In this document: in pieces, positions 38,890-47,306 of the stretch | How the letters are laid out: each line of letters starts with the position of its first letter | Position numbering within the stretch: the first letter of the stretch is position 1 | Assembly (NCBI RefSeq): GCF_008642275.1 | Contig: NZ_CP029189.1 | Coordinates: 5,368,501-5,432,500 of the forward strand | Source of the DNA: Streptomyces venezuelae | GTDB taxonomy: Bacteria > Actinomycetota > Actinomycetes > Streptomycetales > Streptomycetaceae | Direction of reading: 5' to 3' | DNA: 64,000 nt | The notes under the pieces: model-generated | The model's database searches: none | What the model was told of the DNA's origin: nothing | The model's input: the letters and a program-made list of their open reading frames with translations, nothing else | Made by a program: the position numbers and the translations under genes

Positions 38890-39186
38890 ATGATCGGCGT
38901 GCTCGTCACTTTCGCGCAGACCGAAAAGTTCGATCGTTCAACTCTCTCGAAGATTGCCGGCGAACTCCGAGGGCCGTTCGAGGGCATGGCCGGCCTTCGC
39001 TTCAAGAGCTTCATGGCCGACGAAGAAAGCGGTCAGGCAAGGAATTTCTACGTGTGGGATGACGAGGAGAAAGGCCGCGCATTCTTCACTGATGAGATCG
39101 TCGGCAAGGTGACGGAGATCTATGGCGTCGCACCCAAGGTCGAATACTTCGATGTCGTGGGGTTCGTCGACAACTCCGGCATCTGA
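38890..39186 (+). CDS. Small dimeric alpha/beta-barrel (YdhR-like) protein
   Basis: The 98-residue protein resembles ferredoxin-like alpha/beta-barrel monooxygenase-type proteins: GMAGLRFKSFMADEESGQARNFYVWDDEEKGRAFF...YGVAPKVEYFDVVGFVDN. Function is unknown. AGGAAG precedes the ATG. The gene and its 213-bp upstream gap are clearly less GC-rich than their surroundings, which may reflect recent acquisition. A bidirectional terminator follows. Confidence 0.8.
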   Translation: MIGVLVTFAQTEKFDRSTLSKIAGELRGPFEGMAGLRFKSFMADEESGQARNFYVWDDEEKGRAFFTDEIVGKVTEIYGVAPKVEYFDVVGFVDNSGI

Positions 39187-39262
39187 TCCTCAAAGGGGCC
39201 GCCGCACAAACCTTTGCCGTCCTGGTCGTTTTGGGTCCACCTGGGCACGCCGTGGAAAATTC

Positions 39263-39295
39263 TTCGCCCCCTCCGGCAGAACCGGAGGGGGCGAA
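39263..39295. terminator. Bidirectional terminator
   Basis: TTCGCCCCCTCCGG (39263-39276) and CCGGAGGGGGCGAA (39282-39295) form a perfect 14-bp stem. On the minus strand it is followed by GAATTTTCC. It serves the plus-strand small gene and the minus-strand P450 operon. Confidence 0.88.
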
Positions 39296-39363
39296 CGGGC
39301 ATCGAGTGCCCTCCGGGATCAAAGGCATCACCCGGGCCGGATGATGATCGTGACGCGGCGCGC

Positions 39364-40611
39364 CTAGGGGCGGATGCCGTCGCAGGCGATCTGCAGGTGG
39401 CGCGGGCCGCGCAGGACCGAGTTCTGGCGGTACTGCGGCGGGTCCTCCAGCAGCCGCGGGTTCTCCAGCCGGCGGGCCAGCTCGCTCAGCGCCAGCTGGG
39501 CCTCCTGCCGGGCCAGCGGTGCCCCGAAGCAGCTGTGGATGCCGCTGCCCAGACCGAGGTGCTGGATGTCCTTGCGGTCCGGGTCGAAGCGGTCCGGGTC
39601 CTCGAACCGCTTCGGGTCGCGGTTCCCGGAGGCCAGCATCAGCCACACGGACGCGCCCTTGGGGATCGTGACCCCGGCGACCTCGACGTCGGAGAGGGTG
39701 GTGCGCTGGGGCAGCAGCTGCACGGGCGGCTCGTAGCGCAGCAGTTCCTCGACGATCGGGACCGCCAGATCGGGGTCGTGGCGCAGCCGCTCCAGGACCT
39801 CCGGGAAGCGCAGCAGCGTCAGCATCCCGTTGGTGATGAGGTTGACCGTGGTCTCGTGGCCCGCGATCAGCAGCAGCGCGGAGGTGCTCAGCGCCTCCAT
39901 GGTGGTCATCGCGCCGTCCGGGCCGTCGGCCGTCGCCAGCTGGGACAGCATGTCGTCGCCGGGGTTCTTACGGCGTTCCTCGATCAGCCCGGCCAGGTAC
40001 ATGCCCAGCTCCATCCGGGCGTCCATCGAGCCCTGGCCGCGCTGCGTGGGGTCCGCGTCCGGGTCAGGGTCCAGACTGGCGGCCAGGGTCTCCGCCCACA
40101 CGTGGAAGCGGGGTTCGTCCTCGCGGGGGATGCCGAGCAGCCGGCAGATGACCGTGACCGGGAAGGGGTACGCGAACTGGTCGACCAGGTCGATCCGGTC
40201 CAGCTGCCCGGTCTCCCGGATGCCGTCGATGAGCCCGGAGACGAGGCCGCCGAGTTCCTCGCGCATGTCGTGGACCCGGTGGGGGGCGTGCGGCGGCCCG
40301 AACGGCCGGTTCGTCATCCGCCGCAGCCGGTCGTGGTCGGGCGGGTCGAGCTTCAGGAACGACGGGGGCAGCGTCGTGCCCTCCTCGTCCGACTGGTCGC
40401 CCAGCAGATCGTCCCCGGTCGCCTTCAGGTTCTTGGCGTCCGAGCTGATCCGCGGGTCGTGGAGCAGGCTGTGGATCTCGTAGTACGTGCTGACGACGTA
40501 CGGGCCGTCCCCGTCGTGGGACACCGGGGTCTTACGGAGCTCCTCGTACAGCGGGTACGGATTCGCGCGGTTCGCGTAGTCGATGATCTCCCGCAGCAGG
40601 GCTTGTGACAT
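39364..40611 (-). CDS. Cytochrome P450
   Basis: The 415-residue soluble bacterial P450 has the I-helix LLIAGHETTVNLI, the ExxR region (EELLRYE), and the haem loop GLGSGIHSCFGAPLARQE with the Cys ligand. The substrate cannot be read from sequence. It is the last gene of a three-gene unit with a reductase and a ferredoxin that can supply its electrons. The start gives MSQALLREIIDYANRANPYP. No biosynthetic genes are adjacent. Confidence 0.92.
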   Translation of the reverse strand: MSQALLREIIDYANRANPYPLYEELRKTPVSHDGDGPYVVSTYYEIHSLLHDPRISSDAKNLKATGDDLLGDQSDEEGTTLPPSFLKLDPPDHDRLRRMTNRPFGPPHAPHRVHDMREELGGLVSGLIDGIRETGQLDRIDLVDQFAYPFPVTVICRLLGIPREDEPRFHVWAETLAASLDPDPDADPTQRGQGSMDARMELGMYLAGLIEERRKNPGDDMLSQLATADGPDGAMTTMEALSTSALLLIAGHETTVNLITNGMLTLLRFPEVLERLRHDPDLAVPIVEELLRYEPPVQLLPQRTTLSDVEVAGVTIPKGASVWLMLASGNRDPKRFEDPDRFDPDRKDIQHLGLGSGIHSCFGAPLARQEAQLALSELARRLENPRLLEDPPQYRQNSVLRGPRHLQIACDGIRP

Positions 40612-40677
40612 GACAGGTCCTCGTGATCCTCGGGGAGGGCGCGGTACGGCGTGGCCGGTGGTGCGCGGGGATGGCGG

Positions 40678-42081
40678 TCATCTTCCGGGGGTGAAGGTCA
40701 TCTTCCGGTCGGCCGGCGAGTAGCCGCTCAGCGTGATCGTGGGCCCGTGGGTGGGGACCGACGGGTCGGGGAAGTCCGCCGGAAGCGGCTTGGCCCCCTC
40801 GGCCCTGCGGTCCACCGTCGAGAACGGCGGCGGGAACGGTGCGGTGGACTCGATCTGCTGCTCGTAGAACGGCAGCCAGCGGCAGTTGTCGAAGGTGACG
40901 GCGGCGATCAGCCGGCCCTGGTACCCGTACACGGCCGCGAACCGGCGCTCGGCGAGCGAGCCCTGGGTGATCAGGATCTCCGTCCCCATCGGCGGTACCC
41001 CCACCGACTTGATGTTCACGCCGAACTGGGAGGACCAGAACGCCGGAACCCACAGGTGGGGGCGGCGGTCGGCGCTGTTGCTCAGCATGTTGTGCGCGGC
41101 CGTGTCGGCCTGGGCGACGGCGTTGCCCCAGTGCTCCAGCGACAGGAACTGGTAGCCGAACAGGGCGTGCGGGGAACGTGCCACGTCACCCGCCACGTAG
41201 ATGTCGTCGGTGACGATGCCCCGGACGTCGAAGGCGCGGCAGCCCGCGTCGCAGGCGATGCCGCGCGGACCCGCACCCAGCCCGGAGCCGGCGAGCCACT
41301 CGGTGTTGCGCTGCGCGCCCAGCGAGACGACGACCACCTCCGCCTCCACGGTGGACCCGTCGGAGAGGTGCGCGGCGCGGACCCGCCCGGAGGGGTCGCC
41401 CTCCAGCGAGGTCACCATGACCCCGGTCCGCAGGTCGACGCCGTTCTCGCGGTGCATCTCGGCGGCCACCGCACCGATCACCCCGCCCAGCGCACCGACC
41501 AGCGGAGCGTCGCCCCGCTCGGCGACGGTGACGTCCAGGCCGCGCTCGCGGCACGCGGAGGCGATCTCGGACCCGGTGAAGCCGGCCCCGATGACCAGCA
41601 CCCGGCGGGGACCGGCGGCCAGGGCCCGTTGCAGCCCTTCGCCGTCGTCGCGGGTGCGCAGGACGAAGACGCCCTTGAGGGCGCCTTCCTCCGGGTTGGG
41701 CCACGGCCGGGCGCGCACCCCGGTGGCGATCAGCAACCGGTCGTACTCGACCTCGTCGCCGTTGCCGAGCCTGACCCGGCGGGCGGCCATGTCCAGGCCC
41801 GTGGCCGGCACCCCGAGGCGCCAGTCGGCGTCGATCGCCCGGCGGCGGGGGAGCGCGGTGTGGTCGGCGACCGCGTTGCCCAGCAGGACCTGCTTGGACA
41901 GCGGGGGCCGGTCGTACGGTTCGTACGGCTCGTCGCCGATCATCGTGAGCGAACCGGTGAAACCCTTGTCGCGCATGGTCTCGGCGGCTCGCAGACCGGC
42001 CAGGGAGGCGCCGACGACGACGATGCGGCCCTCGCTCTTGAGGCGCTCCAGGGATCCGTCGTGTGTTCCTGCACCGGTCAC
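40678..42081 (-). CDS. FAD-dependent ferredoxin reductase
   Basis: The 467-residue protein has an FAD-binding motif (IVVVGASLAGLRAAETM), the DRPPLSKQ segment, an NAD(P)H motif (VLVIGAGFTGSEIASAC), the second FAD box DIYVAGDVA and a reductase C-terminal domain (FWSSQFGVNIKSVG). This is the rhodocoxin/putidaredoxin-reductase family. GTG 42081 is chosen because it overlaps the ferredoxin stop (GTGA), giving coupling. It passes electrons from NAD(P)H to the adjacent ferredoxin. Confidence 0.9.
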   Translation of the reverse strand: MTGAGTHDGSLERLKSEGRIVVVGASLAGLRAAETMRDKGFTGSLTMIGDEPYEPYDRPPLSKQVLLGNAVADHTALPRRRAIDADWRLGVPATGLDMAARRVRLGNGDEVEYDRLLIATGVRARPWPNPEEGALKGVFVLRTRDDGEGLQRALAAGPRRVLVIGAGFTGSEIASACRERGLDVTVAERGDAPLVGALGGVIGAVAAEMHRENGVDLRTGVMVTSLEGDPSGRVRAAHLSDGSTVEAEVVVVSLGAQRNTEWLAGSGLGAGPRGIACDAGCRAFDVRGIVTDDIYVAGDVARSPHALFGYQFLSLEHWGNAVAQADTAAHNMLSNSADRRPHLWVPAFWSSQFGVNIKSVGVPPMGTEILITQGSLAERRFAAVYGYQGRLIAAVTFDNCRWLPFYEQQIESTAPFPPPFSTVDRRAEGAKPLPADFPDPSVPTHGPTITLSGYSPADRKMTFTPGR

Positions 42082-42341
42082 CGCGCGCCTCCGGGACGAG
42101 ATCCGGCGCCGGCCACGGCGTCCGGGGCCACCATGTTCGCCATGTCCTCGTCCGTGATCTCCAGGAGGATCGCCTGTACCGGACAGGCGGCCACGGCACG
42201 CATGACGTCCTCGCGCTGCGCCGGATCCGCCTCCGGGTTGTAGAGCAGCGACTCGTCGCCGTGCATGGCGAAGACATCGGGAGCGAGGAACGCGCACTGG
42301 GCGTATCCCTGACAGCGGTTGAGGTCGACGACAAGCCTCAT
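42078..42341 (-). CDS. [3Fe-4S]-type ferredoxin
   Basis: The 87-residue ferredoxin has the Streptomyces P450-partner pattern: CQGYAQC (C-x5-C) in the first half and a late CP in AACPVQAI. It carries single electrons from the reductase to the P450. The ATG giving MRLVVDLNRCQG is chosen over an upstream in-frame ATG. It is the first gene of the ferredoxin-reductase-P450 operon. Confidence 0.9.
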   Translation of the reverse strand: MRLVVDLNRCQGYAQCAFLAPDVFAMHGDESLLYNPEADPAQREDVMRAVAACPVQAILLEITDEDMANMVAPDAVAGAGSRPGGAR

Positions 42342-42462
42342 GACGGTTCTGCCTTTCCTTTGGCCGTCCATCCCCGTCACCCCCCGAACCCCCGGGCCCT
42401 CCCCTTCCCACCAGCATGCACGCGGCACCCACAGGCCGCCTGCCGGAGTAGGAACGCCCAGG

Positions 42463-43104
42463 TCAGGGTGGTTCGGTGGGGGTTGGAGGGTGGTGGGCGG
42501 TGCCGCGCCGGACGCGCAGGATGTACAGGCTGAGGATCAGGGCCCAGACCGGGAACACCAGCTCGGACCAGGGCACTCCGGAACCGACCACGAGCAGGAC
42601 CAGGCCGACGACGGTGCCCAGCAGGGCCAGCGGCTTGGGGAAGACGCCGAGCGTCCGCCCGATGGTCGAGGTCGCGAGGACGAAGACGGCCGCCATCCGC
42701 ATGGCGTACGTCGCGAGGAGGGTGTAGGCGTAGTGGCGGCCGAAGTCGGAGGGCGTGCCCTCGTTCAGCACGGTGCCCGCCGCCGCGGCGGAGGCGAACA
42801 GGGTGGCCACGAAGACGAATCCGCTGCCGAGGAACACGGTGGCGATGAACCGGTCCTCGGCCGCGCCCGTGTGTGCGCGCAGGGCGCCCATGAACCACAG
42901 GAAGAAGATGCCCGCGAAGGGCACGATCTCCAGTGCCACTTGGACCGCCCAGCGCTTGTCCTGGTCGACGGGCAGGTCGGCGGCGTTGCCCGACGGGACG
43001 GCGATCCGCATCAGGACGATCGCCGCCCCGAGCAGCAGGGCGAAGGCGACTCCGGCCATCCCGGCCGCGCGTGGCGTGTCGAGCCGATCGGTCGTGGGAC
43101 TCAC
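42463..43104 (-). CDS. Conserved membrane protein
   Basis: I do not recognise a named family. The 213-residue protein has about six hydrophobic segments (for example GVAFALLLGAAIVLMRIAV, VVGLVLLVVGSGV) and short charged loops. Its tail is Pro-rich. GTG 43104 (MSPTTDRLD) is preferred because the sequence before it is not protein-like. There is no operon partner with a clear link. Confidence 0.7.
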   Translation of the reverse strand: MSPTTDRLDTPRAAGMAGVAFALLLGAAIVLMRIAVPSGNAADLPVDQDKRWAVQVALEIVPFAGIFFLWFMGALRAHTGAAEDRFIATVFLGSGFVFVATLFASAAAAGTVLNEGTPSDFGRHYAYTLLATYAMRMAAVFVLATSTIGRTLGVFPKPLALLGTVVGLVLLVVGSGVPWSELVFPVWALILSLYILRVRRGTAHHPPTPTEPP

Positions 43105-43203
43105 GAACCCCTCACTCTCTCCCCCGGTCCAGCAAGCGGCAGACACCGCCGCGCCACCACCGGGGGACGGCCGACCGGGTGAGGGGCCCGGCCGGCCGGT
43201 GGG

Positions 43204-44112
43204 TCAGCCGACCGGCTCCGGCACCGGGGCCGCGGCTCCCTCGTCGGCCCCCTCGTGCTTGCCGTACCAGGCGACCGCCACGGCTCCCGCGACGGCCATG
43301 ACGAAGCCGAGGACCGCGAGCCAGGCGAGGCCCGGGCGGGAGGCGTCACCGAGCCACAGGACGCCGATCGCGCCCGGGAGGACCGTCTCGCCGACGACCA
43401 GGGCGGCCGTGGCGCCGTTCACCGAGCCGATCTGGAGGGCGACCGTGTGCAGGTACATGCCGCCGATGCCCGCCACCAGGATGGCGTAGAGGGCCGGATC
43501 GGTGAGGAAGGTGCCGAGGTCGAACGGGTCCACGCCGTTCAGGATCCGGACGCCGACGCCGAGCGCGCCGAAGCCGAGCCCCGACAGCAGGCCCGCCAGG
43601 ATCGCGGCGCCGCCGCCGAGGAGGCGCACGGCCACCGTGCCGCCCACCATCAGCAGCAGGGTGATGCCCAGCAGCCACCAGTGCGTGGACATCGGCGCGT
43701 GGTGGCCGCCCTCGTGGCCCGCAGCCGTCGCGAGCAGCACCAGCGCGGTGCACACGACACCGATCGAGGTCCATTCCTTCCGGCTCAGCCGGATACCGAG
43801 CATCTTGACGCTCAGTACGGCCGTGATCACCAGGTTGGCGCTGATCACCGTCTGCGAGAGGAAGAGGGGGAGCAGCCGGGCGGCCAGGGCGCCGAGCCCG
43901 AAGCCCACGAAGTCGAGGATGGTGCCGACGATGAATTCCCAGGTCATCGCCGCTTTCGCGGTGGACGACAGATTGGGGCCGCCATGGGCGGTCACTCCGG
44001 CCGCGGTCGGGGACATGCGTGCGGCACGGCGCGATCCGACGGCTTGCAGCACGGACCCCGTGCCGTAGCAGATGGACGCCGCGACAGCGGTCAGCAGGCC
44101 TATGAGCACCAA
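43204..44112 (-). CDS. DMT-superfamily (EamA-like) transporter
   Basis: The 302-residue protein has about nine or ten membrane helices in two related halves, the layout of drug/metabolite transporters. Examples are LLTAVAASICYGTGSVLQAVGS at the start and VAGIGGMYLHTVALQIGSVNGATAA in the second half. A His-rich loop (GHEGGHHAP) lies between the halves and might bind metal. The substrate is unknown. A 10-bp inverted repeat lies just upstream. Confidence 0.8.
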   Translation of the reverse strand: MVLIGLLTAVAASICYGTGSVLQAVGSRRAARMSPTAAGVTAHGGPNLSSTAKAAMTWEFIVGTILDFVGFGLGALAARLLPLFLSQTVISANLVITAVLSVKMLGIRLSRKEWTSIGVVCTALVLLATAAGHEGGHHAPMSTHWWLLGITLLLMVGGTVAVRLLGGGAAILAGLLSGLGFGALGVGVRILNGVDPFDLGTFLTDPALYAILVAGIGGMYLHTVALQIGSVNGATAALVVGETVLPGAIGVLWLGDASRPGLAWLAVLGFVMAVAGAVAVAWYGKHEGADEGAAAPVPEPVG

Positions 44113-44123
44113 AGGCTCCGTTC

Positions 44124-44159
44124 ACGTCTGGCAGGTTTTGCGGTACCTCTGCCAGACGT
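44124..44159. promoter_or_regulatory. Inverted repeat upstream of the DMT transporter
   Basis: ACGTCTGGCA (44124-44133) and TGCCAGACGT (44150-44159) are perfect reverse complements 16 bases apart, within 50 bp of the minus-strand start at 44112. It could be an operator or a structured 5' leader; it could also act as the terminator of the LOG-family gene. Confidence 0.55.
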
Positions 44160-44189
44160 CAGAACGGGCCGGGAAGTTGCTTCCGGAGC

Positions 44190-45281
44190 TCAGCTCATCG
44201 ACGCGAGTACGTCCGGGACCTCGTCCACCGCATCGACGAGCGCGATCCGCGACTCCATCGCGCGCCCGCGCGCCAGCGCCCGCAGCAGGGGCCAGGCCGG
44301 AAGGTGCTCGGTCCAGTGGGTCCGGCCGACCAGGACCATCGGGGCCGGCTCGCCCCGGGACTCGTAGTAGTTCGGCGTCGCGTTGTCGAAGATCTCCTGC
44401 ACGGTGCCCGCCGCGCCGGGCAGGAAGACCACGCCCGCGTTGGAGCGGGCCAGCAGCCCGTCCTCGCGGGTGGCGTTCGCGAAGTACTTCGCTATGTGAC
44501 CCGCGAAGGCGTTCGGAGGCTCGTGTCCGTAGAACCAGGTCGGGATGCCCACCGAGTCCCCGCCGACCGGGAAACGCTCGCGCACGGCGAAGGCCGCGCG
44601 CGCCCAGTCGGACACCGACGGAGCGAACGAGGGGGCCTTGGCCAGCAGCTCCAGGGCCTCCGCGAGGGCCTCGTCCGGGGCCGGAGCCACGTAGGCGCCC
44701 AGGTTGGCCGCCTCCATCGCGCCGGGGCCGCCACCGGTGGCCACGGTCAGCCCGGACCGGGTCAGCGCCCGGCCCAGCTCCGCGGCGCCGCGGTAGTCCG
44801 CCGCGTCGCGGGCCATCGCGTGGCCGCCCATCACACCGACGACCCGGACACCGGCGAGGTGCTCGTCGAGGGCGTCGGAGACGGCGTCGTCGTGCACGGC
44901 ACGGAGCATCGAGGAGAAGACGTCACCGTCCGCCTTCGTCTCCTGGAACCAGGCGTACGCCTCCGCGTCCGGGGTGCCCTCGTACCCGTCGGCCAGCCCG
45001 GCGAAGAGCTCCTCCGGCGTGTAGAGCAGGCCCCGGTACGGGTTGAACGGCAGGTCGGGCACGGGCGGGAAGACCAGCGCGCCGTCGGCGCGGACCTTCG
45101 CCGCCGCGTCGGGCTCCATCGGACAGCCCAGGAACACGGCCGCCGAGGTGTCGGCTGCGAGCAGCGCGAAGGTCCGCTCCATCAGGTTGACCGACTGGAT
45201 CCGGTAGCCGCTGAGCGAGCCGCGTGCCACGACCTGGTCGAATTCGGCGAGCGTCTCGATCTCGATGTCTGGGTTGACCAT
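44190..45281 (-). CDS. LOG-family (lysine decarboxylase-like) protein
   Basis: The 363-residue protein has the Rossmann LOG motifs VATGGGPGAMEAANLG and FLPGAAGTVQEIFDN (PGGxGTxxE with one Ala substitution). Family members hydrolyse cytokinin ribotides or nucleoside monophosphates; despite the old name they are not decarboxylases. It is longer than typical LOG proteins (~190), with an N-terminal ~160-residue region, as in the YgdH/PpnN group. The start is ATG, MVNPDIEIETLAEFD. It appears to be a single gene. Confidence 0.8.
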   Translation of the reverse strand: MVNPDIEIETLAEFDQVVARGSLSGYRIQSVNLMERTFALLAADTSAAVFLGCPMEPDAAAKVRADGALVFPPVPDLPFNPYRGLLYTPEELFAGLADGYEGTPDAEAYAWFQETKADGDVFSSMLRAVHDDAVSDALDEHLAGVRVVGVMGGHAMARDAADYRGAAELGRALTRSGLTVATGGGPGAMEAANLGAYVAPAPDEALAEALELLAKAPSFAPSVSDWARAAFAVRERFPVGGDSVGIPTWFYGHEPPNAFAGHIAKYFANATREDGLLARSNAGVVFLPGAAGTVQEIFDNATPNYYESRGEPAPMVLVGRTHWTEHLPAWPLLRALARGRAMESRIALVDAVDEVPDVLASMS

Positions 45282-45307
45282 TCGGCCCACCCTAAGTGCT
45301 GCTCGTG

Positions 45308-46381
45308 TCAGCGGGTCAATGCCAGCGACGTCAGCTGCGCCACACCCCAGCTGAGCGGTACGCACACGGCCAGGAGCGCGGTGGCCCGCAGACTCGCGGC
45401 GGTGCGCAGGACGTTGGACGGGGCGCCCAGGTCGAGCAGGGCCGTGCGTCCGGGCAGCCGGCTCCGGCGGGCCTCCACCACGGATGTGAGAAGGGTCGCG
45501 GCGGCGCACAGGGTCACCAGGGTGACGGCCGGCCAGGTCAGCGGGCCCAGCGGGACGGGCAGTCCGCCGCGGTCGCGCAGGGCGAACGCGGTCAGGGCGC
45601 CCGCGGCCACCGAGCAGAGCACGCCGAGCGGTGGACCGATCCGGGGAGCCTCCTCCTGGAGCGTCCGCCCGGCCAGCAGCCGCAGCGCTCCCGGGCGCAC
45701 GGCCTGGACCAGGCTCCCGCAGGCGTAGGCGAGCCCCGGTCCGGCCAGGGCGAGCCCGACCGCGGTCAGCGACCAGCCGACGAGCGTTCCGGCGCCGTCC
45801 CGGCCCGCGTAGGCCGAGGCCGCGAGGCCGCAAGCGGTCAGCGCGATGCCCCAGGGCAGTCCGGTCTGGGGGGCCCGCGGCGGGTGCGGGCGCAGCGCGA
45901 GGGCCGTGGCGGCCGCGGCGGTCACCGGGATCAGGGCCAGCAGGGTCAGGGCGCCCGCCACCGGCAGCGGCAGGTCGGCGTGGAGCAGCCCGGTCCCGGC
46001 CCCGTCGAACGGCAGCCCGGCCAGTTCCCCGCGCAGGTGGAGGAAGACGGCCAGGGCCAGGGCGCTGCCGAGGGCGCAGGCGACGGCGGTGGAGATGGCG
46101 GCGGCCAGCATGAGCCGGACGGGGCCCAGCCCGACGGCGTCCAGTCCCTCGCGGGGCTGGGTCGCGGGGTCGGCCCGGGCCACGACGACGGCGAAGTGGA
46201 CGGTGACGGCGAGCGGGATCAGGGCCCACAGCAGGCGAGGGAACGATCCGGCGGGCTGGGCCACGGCACCGGCGAGTACATAGAGGAGGAGGAACCCGGT
46301 TCCGGTCGAGGCTGCGGCGACGAGGAGCCGCCGCAGCTGGACGAGCGGCCGGGAACCGCGGGCTAGGCGGAGAGCGAGCAC
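45308..46381 (-). CDS. ABC-type membrane subunit
   Basis: The 357-residue protein has many hydrophobic segments (about nine) and ends LAVCVPLSWGVAQLTSLALTR. It is not clearly similar to a named permease family by eye. GTG 46381 is chosen because it overlaps the ATPase stop by 19 bases and has GGAGG upstream. The coupling shows it is the partner of the ATPase. The substrate is unknown. Confidence 0.72.
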   Translation of the reverse strand: MLALRLARGSRPLVQLRRLLVAAASTGTGFLLLYVLAGAVAQPAGSFPRLLWALIPLAVTVHFAVVVARADPATQPREGLDAVGLGPVRLMLAAAISTAVACALGSALALAVFLHLRGELAGLPFDGAGTGLLHADLPLPVAGALTLLALIPVTAAAATALALRPHPPRAPQTGLPWGIALTACGLAASAYAGRDGAGTLVGWSLTAVGLALAGPGLAYACGSLVQAVRPGALRLLAGRTLQEEAPRIGPPLGVLCSVAAGALTAFALRDRGGLPVPLGPLTWPAVTLVTLCAAATLLTSVVEARRSRLPGRTALLDLGAPSNVLRTAASLRATALLAVCVPLSWGVAQLTSLALTR

Positions 46382-47121
46382 GCGGCCTGGTCCTCCGTGG
46401 TGTCGGCGACGGGGGAGGCGGCGGCCGCGGCCCCCGCGAGGCGGCCGTCGAGCAGGGCGATCCGCCGGTCCGCGGCGGCCGCGGTGGCCTCGTCGTGGGT
46501 GGCCAGCAGCACGGTGATGCCGTGGGAGCGGGCCGCGGTGGTCAGCGTACGGAGCAGCAGGGCCCGCTCGGTGCGGTGCAGCGGGGCCGTGGGCTCGTCG
46601 GCGAAGATCACCGCGGGCTCGTTGACCAGGGCCCGGGCGAGTGCGACCCGCTGGCACTCGGAGCGGGCGAGGGCGCCGGGGCGCTTGCGGGCGGAGCCGG
46701 CGATGTCGAGGCGGTCCAGCCATTCGCAGGCGGCCTTGCGGGCGGTGCGGTGGGAGGCTCCGGCGAGCAGCAGGGGCAGGGCCGCGTTCTCCCAGGCCTT
46801 GAGCTCGGGCAGCAGCTGGGGCTCGTGGCCGATCCAGCCGAACCGGTCGCGGCGCAGCCGTTCGCGGACGAGCGTGCCCATGGTGTGGACGGGGAGGCTG
46901 TTGAACCAGATCTCGCCCTGCTGGGGCCGCAGTTGCCCGGACAGGCAGCGGAGCAGGGTGGTCTTGCCGCTGCCGCGGGGACCGGTCAGGGCGAGGATCT
47001 CACCCTGGCGGACTCCGACGGAGATCTCGACGAGGGCGGGGGATCTGTCGTGGGAGTAGTGAAGGGACCGAGCCCACAGGACGTCATTGTCAGGCGGGGC
47101 AATGTCGGGTGGAGCCACCAT
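46363..47121 (-). CDS. ABC transporter ATPase with degenerate signature
   Basis: The 252-residue protein has Walker A GPRGSGKTT, Walker B VIFADEPT and the H-loop ATHDE. The signature LSGGQ is replaced by LARSECQRVALARAL, and the D-loop reads APLH. Such changes are found in some asymmetric ABC ATPases, where only one composite site hydrolyses ATP. ATG 47121 has GGAGG upstream. It is expressed with the membrane gene that overlaps it. Confidence 0.82.
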   Translation of the reverse strand: MVAPPDIAPPDNDVLWARSLHYSHDRSPALVEISVGVRQGEILALTGPRGSGKTTLLRCLSGQLRPQQGEIWFNSLPVHTMGTLVRERLRRDRFGWIGHEPQLLPELKAWENAALPLLLAGASHRTARKAACEWLDRLDIAGSARKRPGALARSECQRVALARALVNEPAVIFADEPTAPLHRTERALLLRTLTTAARSHGITVLLATHDEATAAAADRRIALLDGRLAGAAAAASPVADTTEDQAACSLSA

Positions 47122-47217
47122 GGCGTACACCTCCGTCCGAGGGAACGAAGCGGAGCCGTTCGAAGTCACTGGCGCCGCACTGAGATGTAAAGAGATGAAC
47201 CGCTTGGATGGTGACAG

Positions 47218-47270
47218 CACACGGCCCGGACCCCCGCGTTCTCACTCGAACGGGGGATCCGGGCCGTGTG
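47218..47270 (-). terminator. Terminator after the aminotransferase gene
   Basis: CACACGGCCCGGA (47218-47230) pairs with TCCGGGCCGTGTG (47258-47270), and CCCCCG with CGGGGG inside. It lies about 35 bases after the aminotransferase stop on the minus strand. Confidence 0.8.
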
Positions 47271-47306
47271 GTTGGACTACAGCGGCTCGGGCGGTCTAAG
47301 GCCCGG

